In this document: in pieces, positions 27,855 to 35,927 of the stretch
How positions within the stretch are numbered: the first letter of the stretch is position 1
Layout of the letters: every line of letters starts with the position of its first letter
Notes under the pieces: generated by a model
The model's database searches: none
Told to the model about the DNA's origin: nothing
The model's input: the letters and a program-made list of their open reading frames with translations, nothing else
Assembly: GCF_020400825.1 (NCBI RefSeq)
Contig: NZ_JAINVH010000034.1
Location: forward strand, 1 to 64,000
DNA from: Streptomyces sp. HPF1205
GTDB lineage: Bacteria > Actinomycetota > Actinomycetes > Streptomycetales > Streptomycetaceae
Reading direction: 5' to 3'
Length of the DNA: 64,000 nucleotides
Made by a program: the position numbers and the translations under genes

Positions 27855-29215
27855 CCGAGTGCGGCTTTCTTCAGGGCCCGGGCCCGGCGGGCCACGCGGC
27901 GGACGGTTCGGTTGCGGGGGACGAACGCCAGCCGGGCCGGCACCGCGCCGGGCAGCCCGAGCGAGGTCAGCCGGCGCCGCTTGAAGTACGGCCAGGTCTG
28001 CGGCGTCAGACGCGTCGACAGCCACGCCACGGCCTCGTCCCGCAGGTGCGGGTACGCCTGGGCCTGCATGCAGTAGCCCACCGTCCGCACCAGCGGGGTG
28101 AGTTCGGCGGCCACCTGCTCGGCCGTCGGCGGCCGCCAGGCCCGTACGGCCTCGGTGTCGGCCAGGTCGGGCAGGGCCGCGTGGACGATGGTCACCGGGA
28201 CGCGGTTGCTGTTCTGGTACGGCGACAGGCGCTCCAGCAGCAGGCCCGTGCCGGTGCGCGCGACCGGGATCCCGTACAGCGCCGAGGCGGTGACCAGCGC
28301 GGTGGAGAAGCAGCCGGCCACCAGCGCCGGGCGGGAGGTGAGGTAGACGACCTCGGCGAGTACCGGGGTGTTGAGGACGGTCAGTCGGCTGCCGAGCCGC
28401 TCGGCCTCCGCGACCAGCGGCTCGGTCCAGTGCTCGGGCGCGGTCGGGTGCGGCTTGAAGACGATCTCGCGGTGACCGAGGGCGGCGGCGCCGCGCACCA
28501 TGTCCAGGTGCAGCTGCTCCTCCTCGGCCACGGTGAGGATGCCCAGCGCCGACAGGTACTGCCCGAGCAGCAGCGCGGCGCCGCGCGGCACGTCGGCCAG
28601 GCTGTCCCCGCCGGCGTCCGCGGACGCCTCGGCGACCTCCGCGAGGACCTTGGTGAACTCCTCGGTCGGCACCACGGCCGGCTCCACGCCGTGCTCGCCC
28701 AGCAGCAGCGGCCGCAGGCCCGGCACCAGGTCGAGGTGCAGCAGCCGGTCGATGCGGGTGTCGACCATCAGGCCCAGCTTGTTGCGGGTCGGCCCGTACG
28801 ACATCAGGCCGTCGGCGTACACCGAGATGGGCGCGCCGGTGAAGACCTGGGCGAACGACAGGGCGGGGGCGACCTGGATGGATTCCACGACCAGTTCGAC
28901 GTCGTCGTCGCCGAGGTCCCACAGCAGCCGCAGGTACCGCTCCCACATGGGCACCTCGTCGGCCCGCGGGGACCAGCCGCCGGGGTGCAGCGGGTGGATC
29001 GTCTCGTTCCACGACACGACGCGGTCGAAGCGGTTGCGCAGCGCGCCGAAACCGGGGGCCTGCTCCAGACCGGGCTGGGTCTCGGGGACCGAGGCGTTGT
29101 TGCTGGTCACCAGGATGCGACGGCCGGCGGAGGGGAGGCATCCGGCGTCCAGGGCGGCGGCCAGCGTCGCGGCGCCGTACAGGGTGGAGGCCAGCAGGAG
29201 CTGGGTGCGTGCCAT
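27851..29215 (-). CDS. Polysialyltransferase-family glycosyltransferase
   Basis: A 454-residue protein resembling the bacterial alpha-2,8-polysialyltransferase family, which polymerises CMP-activated nonulosonic acids. Supporting segments are QLLLASTLYGAATLAAALD at the N-terminus, IVFKPHPTAPEHW with the basic-Pro-His motif of the CMP site, and PALVAGCFSTALVTASALYG, the Ser/Thr-rich C-terminal motif. No signal or TM segment is seen, so it acts at the inner membrane face. It overlaps the GT2 by one base (TGATG) and the acyltransferase by four. With the NeuA/NeuB pair across the divergent promoter, it is the likely chain polymerase. Confidence 0.8.
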   Translation of the reverse strand: MARTQLLLASTLYGAATLAAALDAGCLPSAGRRILVTSNNASVPETQPGLEQAPGFGALRNRFDRVVSWNETIHPLHPGGWSPRADEVPMWERYLRLLWDLGDDDVELVVESIQVAPALSFAQVFTGAPISVYADGLMSYGPTRNKLGLMVDTRIDRLLHLDLVPGLRPLLLGEHGVEPAVVPTEEFTKVLAEVAEASADAGGDSLADVPRGAALLLGQYLSALGILTVAEEEQLHLDMVRGAAALGHREIVFKPHPTAPEHWTEPLVAEAERLGSRLTVLNTPVLAEVVYLTSRPALVAGCFSTALVTASALYGIPVARTGTGLLLERLSPYQNSNRVPVTIVHAALPDLADTEAVRAWRPPTAEQVAAELTPLVRTVGYCMQAQAYPHLRDEAVAWLSTRLTPQTWPYFKRRRLTSLGLPGAVPARLAFVPRNRTVRRVARRARALKKAALG

Positions 29216-30339
29216 CAGGCGACCGCCGATCCGTCGTTGTCGGGCGCTTCCGGGTCGTCGTCGTCCACCTCGTCGTCCACCGCGGCGCCGGGCTCGGTGC
29301 CGGCCTCCGTGACGCTCGCCGCCACGGCCTTGCCCGCGGCCGTCAGCTCGGGGAACTGCTCGCTCTCCGCCTCGTCGGCCTTGGCCGGCACCCGCCAGCG
29401 CAGTCTGCGTATCCGCGCGCTGCGTTCGAGGTCCATCGAGTCCAGCGCGTTCGCCAGGACGTCCGACGGCAGCCGGCCCAGCGCGCCCGCGGCCATCGCC
29501 TTCAGCCGGCGGGCCAGCGCCGGTTCGAAGCGGTCCAGGTTGTCCAGGTGGTGGGCGATGATCGCGCAGTACGTGCGCACCGCCTTGGGCATGAACAGGT
29601 CCGCGTCGCGGTCGTCCCGCAGTTCGGCGATCACCTGGTCGAAGGAGCGGATGAAGTCCAGCTGCCGCGCGTCGCCGACCCGGGTCAGCGAACTGGCCAC
29701 ACCACGGCGGTAGTAGATGCCGAGCAGGCCCACGACCGCGACCGACTTCGCCTCCCGGTGCAGCCGCCAGATCCACGGCCGGTCCTCGGCGGTGCGCAGG
29801 TCCTCCGGCATGTGCACCAGCCCCTGCTCGACGATGCGGCGGTGGTAGGCGCCGGCCCACGAGTACGGGTAGTCCACCAGCGAGGGGCGGTCGGCGGGCA
29901 GGATGCACGCGCGCGGGTCCAGCCGCGCGCCGCGCCGCCCGTGCGGGGCGCGGATGACGTTGCGGGTCCTGCCGGTGCACTGGACGTGGTCGGTGCGCAG
30001 GAAGTCGACGTCCAGGTCGTCCATGGCCTCGACCAGCCGGGGCAGGTAGCCGGGGGCCATCCAGTCGTCCCCGTCCATGAAGGTCAGGTACGTGCCCTTG
30101 GCCGCGTCGATGCCCGCGTTGCGCAGGGCGGCCACCCCGCCGTGCTCGCGCCGGATGATCCGGGCGCCCGGCAGGCCGCCGACCCCCTGGGCCAGCAGTT
30201 CCGGAGTCCGGTCCGTCGAGCCGTCGTCCATCAGCAGGAACTCGAAGTCCTCGCGGGCGTTGGCCCGAAGGCTGCGCAGCGCGTCGGGTACGAACTGCTG
30301 CACATTGAAAAACGGCACGATAACGGAGAGCTTGACCAC
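29215..30339 (-). CDS. Family 2 glycosyltransferase
   Basis: A 374-residue GT-A-fold enzyme. The nucleotide-sugar site reads KLSVIVPFFNVQQFVPDAL, followed by LLMDDGSTDRT and the metal-binding FMDGDDW; an ED pair in RTAEDRPWIWRL is a plausible catalytic base region. The last 50 residues form an acidic, disordered tail. It heads the left arm of the glycan locus. A TAGGGT -10-like hexamer ends 7 nt before the GTG, with no Shine-Dalgarno sequence, so the mRNA may be leaderless. Confidence 0.9.
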   Translation of the reverse strand: MVKLSVIVPFFNVQQFVPDALRSLRANAREDFEFLLMDDGSTDRTPELLAQGVGGLPGARIIRREHGGVAALRNAGIDAAKGTYLTFMDGDDWMAPGYLPRLVEAMDDLDVDFLRTDHVQCTGRTRNVIRAPHGRRGARLDPRACILPADRPSLVDYPYSWAGAYHRRIVEQGLVHMPEDLRTAEDRPWIWRLHREAKSVAVVGLLGIYYRRGVASSLTRVGDARQLDFIRSFDQVIAELRDDRDADLFMPKAVRTYCAIIAHHLDNLDRFEPALARRLKAMAAGALGRLPSDVLANALDSMDLERSARIRRLRWRVPAKADEAESEQFPELTAAGKAVAASVTEAGTEPGAAVDDEVDDDDPEAPDNDGSAVA

Positions 30340-30521
30340 CCGCCGTACCCTATGCGGCCGCCTGTCTCTTCGGTATGACGACGACTTACATTTGGGTTAA
30401 CGAAGGATGAAGGGATCATGGCCCGGCAGGGATTCGTGAACTCACAAGTCGCGGCAGTTTGTTTACCTGCGGTTGGCCCGGAGTTATCACGCACAGCGCA
30501 TCGGCTTCCTATCGTCTGCGT
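30340..30521. promoter_or_regulatory. Divergent promoter of the glycan locus
   Basis: A 182-bp, comparatively AT-rich gap. TAGGGT (minus strand, 30352-30347) lies 7 nt from the GT2 start and TATCGT (30510-30515) lies 6 nt from the DUF6716 start. Neither gene has a Shine-Dalgarno sequence, so both transcripts may begin at the start codon. No clear -35 boxes were seen. Confidence 0.45.
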
Positions 30522-31820
30522 GTGCCAAAACGTAAGCCCGGCCCCGTGCGGGTCACCGTCATCGCCGATTCGGACACCCGGTGGAAGTGGGGGGCGCTGA
30601 CCGCCCGCCGCATCGGCCCCGATGTCCGGCTCGACGCGCGGCTGCTGCGAGGCCGGGCCACGCCCACCCCCCGCCAACTGGCCGAACTGGGCATACCCGC
30701 GGACTCCATGGTCGAGCAGACCGCCGCCGAGATCCTCGCCGCGACCAGCGACGAGACCTGCGACGTGGTCGTCCTGTCCTGCGTCGGCGGCACGGTCCAG
30801 GCCCTCCTGCACGGCTTCGCCCGCGCCTGGGAAGGCCGTTCGCACCGGCCGGTCGTCGTCACCGGATATGTGGGCGTCGTCTACGAGAAGCTCGCCGACG
30901 GACTGCTGCTGCGCGCCGGAGCCGATGTCGTCCTCGCCAACTCGGCGGACGACGCGGAGCGGTTCGCCGCCGTGTACGAAGGCGTCGGCTATCCCACCAC
31001 CGGTATCGTCGAAACCGCGCTGCCATTTCTCGGCGGCGACCGTTACCGGCCCGACAGCGGACGGCCGTTCACCGTCACCTTCGCCGTTCAGCCCTCGGTC
31101 CCGGAAAACCGCGCCGACCGATTGCACCTGCTGCGGCGCACGGTCGAACACGCCCGCCGGCACACCGAACGCGACGTCCTGGTGAAACTCCGCAGCAAAC
31201 CCGGTGAGCACACGACGCACATCGAGGAGAACCCCTACCAGAAACTGGTCGCCTCCCTCGATCCGCCGGACAACCTCAAGCTCGTCTACGGCACCATGGC
31301 GGACGTCCTGGACCGCACCGACCTCCTGGTGACCGTCAGTTCCACCGCCGCCCTTGAGTCCCTGCACCGGGGCATCCCCACCGCGATCCTCACCGACCTC
31401 GGCATACGCGAGGCACTGGGCAACCACCACTTCCTCGGCTCGGGATGCTTCGCCTCCTGGGACGAGATCGACGACGGCCACCTCCCGCAGGCCGACCCGC
31501 TGTGGACGGCCGCGCACGGTGTCGCGGGCGCCGACCCCCACGCCGCCCTGCGCTCCCGGGTGGCCGCGCTGCTCGCCGACCCCGAACTGCCGCCGCTGTC
31601 CCCGTACTACACACTGCGCACCGCCCCCGGCTACCTCCCCGGCATCCTCGCCCGCCACGGCCTGAACCCCAAGGGCGAACCGGTACAGGGCCTCGCCCCC
31701 CGCGAAGCCGGCCCCGTCCGCAGGGCGGTGCGCGAACTGGTCCGCAACTCCGCGCGGACCGCCTACCGGCAAGGCGTCCAGCGGGTGGCCCCCGTCATCC
31801 GCCGCATGGGGCAGCTGTGA
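30522..31820 (+). CDS. DUF6716-type putative glycosyltransferase
   Basis: A 432-residue protein of a family annotated in Streptomyces as DUF6716 putative glycosyltransferase, recognised from its overall pattern. A Rossmann-like start (VRVTVIADSDTRWKWGALTA) and a GT-B-like second half (DVLVKLRSKPGEHTTHIEEN, DLLVTVSSTAALESLHRGIP) resemble polysialyltransferase and CDP-glycerol-transferase folds. The GTG at 30522 follows a -10-like hexamer by 6 nt and begins VPKRKPGPVRV; the longer in-frame start at 30459 runs through promoter sequence. It opens the right arm of the glycan locus. Confidence 0.78.
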   Translation: MPKRKPGPVRVTVIADSDTRWKWGALTARRIGPDVRLDARLLRGRATPTPRQLAELGIPADSMVEQTAAEILAATSDETCDVVVLSCVGGTVQALLHGFARAWEGRSHRPVVVTGYVGVVYEKLADGLLLRAGADVVLANSADDAERFAAVYEGVGYPTTGIVETALPFLGGDRYRPDSGRPFTVTFAVQPSVPENRADRLHLLRRTVEHARRHTERDVLVKLRSKPGEHTTHIEENPYQKLVASLDPPDNLKLVYGTMADVLDRTDLLVTVSSTAALESLHRGIPTAILTDLGIREALGNHHFLGSGCFASWDEIDDGHLPQADPLWTAAHGVAGADPHAALRSRVAALLADPELPPLSPYYTLRTAPGYLPGILARHGLNPKGEPVQGLAPREAGPVRRAVRELVRNSARTAYRQGVQRVAPVIRRMGQL

Positions 31821-31902
31821 GCGGCGCCCCGCGGTCCGCCGCCGGGGCCGTGCCGCGCCCGCTCCCCTTCACCCTCACCCGTAACGACCTGGAGCACACC
31901 TC

Positions 31903-33117
31903 ATGAGCCGCCCATCCACGCCGGACAAGCCCACCGTGCTGGCCGTCATACCCGCGCGCGGCGGGTCGAAAGGGGTGCCGGGCAAGAACCTGGCGGCGGT
32001 CGGCGGGGTGCCGCTGGTCGCGCGGGCGGTCCTCGCCTGCGCCGGGGCCCGGCGCGTGACGGCGACCGTCGTGTCCACCGACGACCCGTCCATCGCCGAA
32101 GTGGCCAGGAGCGCCGGCGCCGACGTGGTGCTGCGCCCGGCGGCGATCGCCGGCGACACCGCCACCAGCGAGGCCGCGGTGCTGCACGCGATGGACGCCC
32201 ACGAGGCCATGACCGGCCGGCGGGCCGACGTGGTCCTCCTCGTCCAGTGCACCAGCCCGTTCATCACCAGCGAGGACATCGACGGCGTCACGGCCGCGGT
32301 CACCGAGGACGGCGCGGACACCGCCCACACGGTCGCCCCCTTCCACGGCTTCATCTGGCGCGAGACGGCGCGGGCCGAGGCGTCCGCCACGGACGGTGTC
32401 GGCGTCAACCACGACAAGGCCACCCGCCCCCGCCGCCAGGACCGCCCCCAGGACCTGCTGGAGACGGGCGCCGCGTACGCCATGCGGGCCGACGGCTTCC
32501 GCGCCGCCGGCCACCGCTTCTTCGGCCGTACCGCCCTGGTCCGCACCGACCCCGCCCGCGTCCTTGAGATCGACGAGCCCGCCGACCTCGAACGCGCCCG
32601 CGCCCTGGCCCCGCTGCTCGACCCGGCCGCCACCACCCCGACCGCGGACGACGTGGACGCGGTGGTCCTCGACTTCGACGGCACCCAGACCGACGACCGC
32701 GTGCTGATCGACGCGGACGGCCACGAGGCGGTCACCGTGCACCGCGGCGACGGCCTGGGCATCGCCGCGCTGCGCCGCGCGGGCCTGCCCGTACTCATCC
32801 TGTCCACCGAGACCAACCCGGTCGTCGCCGCCCGCGCCCGCAAGCTCAAGGTGCCGGTCCTGCACGGCATCGACCGCAAGGACCTGGCCCTCAAGCAGTG
32901 GTGCGAGGAGAACGGCATCGCGCCCGAGCGGGTCCTGTACGCCGGCAACGACGTCAACGACCTCGGCTGCTTCGCCCTCGTGGGCTGGCCCGTGGCCGTC
33001 GCCGGGGCCCACGACGTGGTCCGCGCCGCCGCCCGCGCCGTCACCACGACCGCCGGCGGCCACGGCGCGATCAGAGAGATCGCCGGCTGGCTGCTCGGCC
33101 CGGCCCTGACCCGCTGA
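31903..33117 (+). CDS. CMP-nonulosonate synthetase fused to HAD phosphatase
   Basis: A 404-residue two-domain enzyme. Residues 1-230 are an acylneuraminate cytidylyltransferase (AVIPARGGSKGVPGKNL nucleotide loop, VVLLVQCTSPF) that makes CMP-sugar. Residues about 250-400 are a KdsC/NANP-type HAD phosphatase with motif I DFDGTQTD (Asp257, Asp259), motif II ILSTE, the motif III Lys in KDLALKQW and motif IV YAGNDVNDLG. The fusion suggests removal of a 9-phosphate followed by CMP activation, as needed in a Kdn pathway that starts from mannose-6-phosphate. It lies between the DUF6716 gene and neuB in the same direction. Confidence 0.88.
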   Translation: MSRPSTPDKPTVLAVIPARGGSKGVPGKNLAAVGGVPLVARAVLACAGARRVTATVVSTDDPSIAEVARSAGADVVLRPAAIAGDTATSEAAVLHAMDAHEAMTGRRADVVLLVQCTSPFITSEDIDGVTAAVTEDGADTAHTVAPFHGFIWRETARAEASATDGVGVNHDKATRPRRQDRPQDLLETGAAYAMRADGFRAAGHRFFGRTALVRTDPARVLEIDEPADLERARALAPLLDPAATTPTADDVDAVVLDFDGTQTDDRVLIDADGHEAVTVHRGDGLGIAALRRAGLPVLILSTETNPVVAARARKLKVPVLHGIDRKDLALKQWCEENGIAPERVLYAGNDVNDLGCFALVGWPVAVAGAHDVVRAAARAVTTTAGGHGAIREIAGWLLGPALTR

Positions 33118-33235
33118 ACCCGTACCCCCGTCCGAAGCACCCGCTCAAGACCCTCGTCCGACCCCCCGTACCGAAGACCCCGGACCGCCCCTCGCGGGGC
33201 CGCGTACCGGCACACCCCGACACAGAGGAACACCC

Positions 33236-34189
33236 GTGACCACAACGCTCCCCGCCAACCTCCGTGCCGTCGGCTCCCGCCACATCGGCAACGGCCAGCC
33301 CGTGTACATCACCGGCGAGATCGGCATCAACCACAACGGCGACCTGGAGAACGCGTTCGCCCTCATCGACGCCGCCGTCGCCGCGGGCTGCGACGCGGTC
33401 AAGTTCCAGAAGCGCACCCCCGAGATCTGCACCCCCCGCGACCAGTGGGAGATCGAGCGCGACACCCCGTGGGGCCGCATGACGTACATCGACTACCGCC
33501 ACCGCGTGGAGTTCGACGAGGACGGCTACCGGGCGATCGACGAGTACTGCCGCAAGCGCGGCATCGACTGGTTCGCCTCCCCGTGGGACGTGCCGTCGGT
33601 GGAGTTCCTGGAGAAGTTCGACGTGCCCGCGCACAAGGTCGCCTCGGCCTGCCTGACCGACGACGAACTGCTGCGCGCGCTGCGCGCCACCGGCCGCACG
33701 GTCATCCTGTCCACCGGCATGTCGACGCCGAAGCAGATCCGCCACGCGGTCGAGGTGCTGGGCAGCGAGAACATCGTGCTCTGCCACGCCACTTCCACGT
33801 ACCCGGCCAAGCACGAGGAACTCAACCTGCGGATGATCAACACCCTGCAGGCCGAGTACCCCAACGTCCCGGTCGGCTACTCCGGGCACGAGGTGGGCCT
33901 GCAGACCACGCTCGCCGCCGTCGCCCTCGGCGCGGTCTTCGTCGAGCGCCACATCACCCTCGACCGCGCGATGTGGGGCTCCGACCAGGCCGCCTCCGTC
34001 GAGTCGCAGGGCCTTGAGCGGCTGGTCCGCGACATCCGCATCATCGAGACCTCCCTCGGCGACGGCGTCAAGAAGGTGTACGAGGGCGAGCTCGGCCCGA
34101 TGAAGAAGCTGCGCCGCGTCCCCGGCGTCGTCGCGGAGGCGGAGGCGGCCGACGCGGAAACGGCCGGCAGCGAGCCCGCGGCGGTCTGA
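33236..34189 (+). CDS. NeuB-family nonulosonic acid (Kdn/sialate-type) synthase
   Basis: A 317-residue PEP-condensing TIM-barrel synthase that joins PEP to a hexose derivative. Family motifs are ITGEIGINHNGD, CDAVKFQKRTPEIC, FASPWDVPSVEFLEKF, ILSTGMSTPKQI, LCHATSTYPAKHEELNLRMI and VGYSGHEVG. The usual C-terminal SAF/antifreeze-like domain of about 60 residues is missing; the protein ends in an acidic Ala-rich tail. No NeuC epimerase is encoded nearby, so mannose-6-phosphate and a Kdn product are more likely than ManNAc and Neu5Ac. The GTG has GAGGA at 7 nt. Confidence 0.9.
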   Translation: MTTTLPANLRAVGSRHIGNGQPVYITGEIGINHNGDLENAFALIDAAVAAGCDAVKFQKRTPEICTPRDQWEIERDTPWGRMTYIDYRHRVEFDEDGYRAIDEYCRKRGIDWFASPWDVPSVEFLEKFDVPAHKVASACLTDDELLRALRATGRTVILSTGMSTPKQIRHAVEVLGSENIVLCHATSTYPAKHEELNLRMINTLQAEYPNVPVGYSGHEVGLQTTLAAVALGAVFVERHITLDRAMWGSDQAASVESQGLERLVRDIRIIETSLGDGVKKVYEGELGPMKKLRRVPGVVAEAEAADAETAGSEPAAV

Positions 34190-34237
34190 CCCGCACGGGC
34201 GCCGGGGGCCGGACCCGCACGGGCGCCGGGGGGCCGG
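34189..34237. repeat. Tandem duplicate of a 24-25-bp unit
   Basis: A 24-bp segment starting ACCCGCACGGGCGCCGGG (34189-34212) is repeated with one extra G at 34213-34237, directly after the neuB stop. It is G/C-rich and could fold as part of a terminator. Confidence 0.6.
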
Positions 34238-34338
34238 CGTTCCCTTCCCCCCCGGCCGGGCGGACCAGGACCCTTCCCGAGCGCTCGTGAGTTCCTGAGC
34301 ACTCCCGAGTGACGACAAAGGACGAGAAGGACGAGTAC

Positions 34339-35772
34339 GTGGACGATCACTCCACTCCCGCACCGGCCGAGGCGTCGGGCGCCGGTGCCGCGCCCGGGCC
34401 GGCGCCCGCCGAGGGACCGGGCCGCCCGGCACCGGCCGGGGCGCCGGCCCCGGCCCCGGGGGGCGGATCCGTCCCGGACCGGGACCGGGAGCGGACGTTA
34501 AACCAGGACCAGGACCAGGACCAGCAGCGGATGCCGGACCAGGTCCCGGGCCAGGCGCCGGACAAGGGACCGGACAGGGGCCCGGACCTGGTCCCGGGGC
34601 AGGCGCCCGCTCGGGCGGGCGTGCCCGGTCCGCCGGTCGCCGGCGGGGTCGTCGCGCTCGTGGAGTCGCCCGTCCAGTTGCTCAACGTGCTGGAGTGGGC
34701 GCACGTCCGCCCGCCCGCGAGCCCGCCGGCCCCCGGCGCCCGCGACGGCGGTGCGCCCGTCCAGGCCCCCGTACCGTCCGCCGATCCGTCCGCGGCGCCC
34801 GCGCGCCCGCTGACGGTCGTCGTCCTGTCCCCGTCCGACCCGACCAGCCGCGGCCAGTTGCGCCGGATGGCCGAACTCGCCCGCGACGAGGGCGCGGTGG
34901 TCCGCTGGTACGAGGCGCGTGGCGGCCGGGGCGGGCTGGTCCGCACGGCCCTGGCACTCACGCCGCTGCTGCTGCGGGTCAAGCACCTGGTGATCGGCGA
35001 CCCGTTCTCCCGGCTGGTGCAGGTGCTGCTGCCGCTGTGCCGGGCCAAAGAGCTGACGGTGGTGGACGACGGCACCGCCACCATGGAGTTCACCGAGATC
35101 CTCACCAACGGCGGCCGGCTCGTGCGCTGGCACCGCAAGGGCCGCCGCCGCGGTCCCGCCGACGCGGCCTTCGGCCTGTTCGCCTCGGCCGCCCGCCGCC
35201 GCCTCACCCCGGGCCGGGGCAACCGCCGCGTCGAACTGTTCAGCGCGATGCCCGCCACCCCGCCGCCGGGGATGGCCCTGCGTACCAACCGCTTCGCCTG
35301 GACGCGCAGCCGCTTCGGGCCGCCCCGTACCCTCGCCGGCACCGACCTGATCGGCACGTCGCTGGTCGAGACGGGCGTGGTCGACCCCGAGCGCTACCTC
35401 GCCGTCGTCAAGTCCCTGGCCGAACGCCACGGCGCCAGGCGCTACTTCGCGCACCGCCGGGAGTCGCCCGACAAGCTGCGCCGGCTCGCCGCCGAGACCG
35501 GCCTGGAGATGGTCCGGCCCGACCTGCCGCTCGAACTCGTCGCCCGCCGCGGCCCCATCGCCGGGTCGGTGCTGTCCTTCCCGTCCACCGTCGTCCACAC
35601 CCTCCCGCTGGCCCTGGCCGGCACCGACGTCCACCTGACCGTCGTCGACATCGACGCCGGCTGGCTCACGGCCGCGGCCTCGCCGCGCGCCCACACCTTC
35701 CTCACCGACATCAGCCACTCCGCCCGCACCCTGCACGGCCTGCCCCCGGCGGACGAGCCGAGCCGGGCGTGA
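34339..35772 (+). CDS. Sialyltransferase-like glycosyltransferase with disordered N-terminus
   Basis: A 477-residue protein. The first 100 residues are low complexity (Pro/Ala/Gly-rich, then DQDQDQDQQ and PDKGPDRGPD repeats). The folded part begins VVALVESPVQLLNVLEWAH, a start seen in GT52/polysialyltransferase-like enzymes of actinobacteria. LVIGDPFSRLVQVLLPLCR and TVVDDGTATMEFTEIL are similar to CMP-sialate transferase core segments, and SFPSTVVHTLPLALAG gives the terminal Ser/His-rich motif. The role is probably addition of nonulosonic acid to the glycan. The GTG at 34339 has AAGGA at 7 nt; an in-frame GTG at 34309 has no ribosome binding site. Confidence 0.7.
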   Translation: MDDHSTPAPAEASGAGAAPGPAPAEGPGRPAPAGAPAPAPGGGSVPDRDRERTLNQDQDQDQQRMPDQVPGQAPDKGPDRGPDLVPGQAPARAGVPGPPVAGGVVALVESPVQLLNVLEWAHVRPPASPPAPGARDGGAPVQAPVPSADPSAAPARPLTVVVLSPSDPTSRGQLRRMAELARDEGAVVRWYEARGGRGGLVRTALALTPLLLRVKHLVIGDPFSRLVQVLLPLCRAKELTVVDDGTATMEFTEILTNGGRLVRWHRKGRRRGPADAAFGLFASAARRRLTPGRGNRRVELFSAMPATPPPGMALRTNRFAWTRSRFGPPRTLAGTDLIGTSLVETGVVDPERYLAVVKSLAERHGARRYFAHRRESPDKLRRLAAETGLEMVRPDLPLELVARRGPIAGSVLSFPSTVVHTLPLALAGTDVHLTVVDIDAGWLTAAASPRAHTFLTDISHSARTLHGLPPADEPSRA

Positions 35773-35779
35773 TGATGCC

Positions 35780-35806
35780 GACGCGGACCCGCGGCGGGTC
35801 CGCGTC
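35780..35806 (+). terminator. Perfect 11-bp hairpin after the sialyltransferase-like gene
   Basis: GACGCGGACCC and GGGTCCGCGTC pair around GCGGC, 7 nt after the stop. It separates this gene from the downstream GT4, which appears to have its own promoter. Confidence 0.75.
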
Positions 35807-35927
35807 GAGCCTCCCCCGCGCACTCCGCGCGGTCGCGCCGCCCCGTGCGCTCCCCGGCGCCTCCGCGCAACAGCCGCGTTCCACCGCGACGTTCGCTTGC
35901 CGTCCAATCCCGCGTAACCTGATGATC

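Noticed and set aside
30418..30600. A small gene starting ATG in the divergent glycan promoter (60 residues)
   Set aside because: It overlaps the DUF6716 start in another frame, has no ribosome binding site and a shadow-like composition.
34309..34338. GTG 34309 as the start of the sialyltransferase-like gene
   Set aside because: No Shine-Dalgarno precedes it, whereas GTG 34339 has AAGGA at 7 nt.
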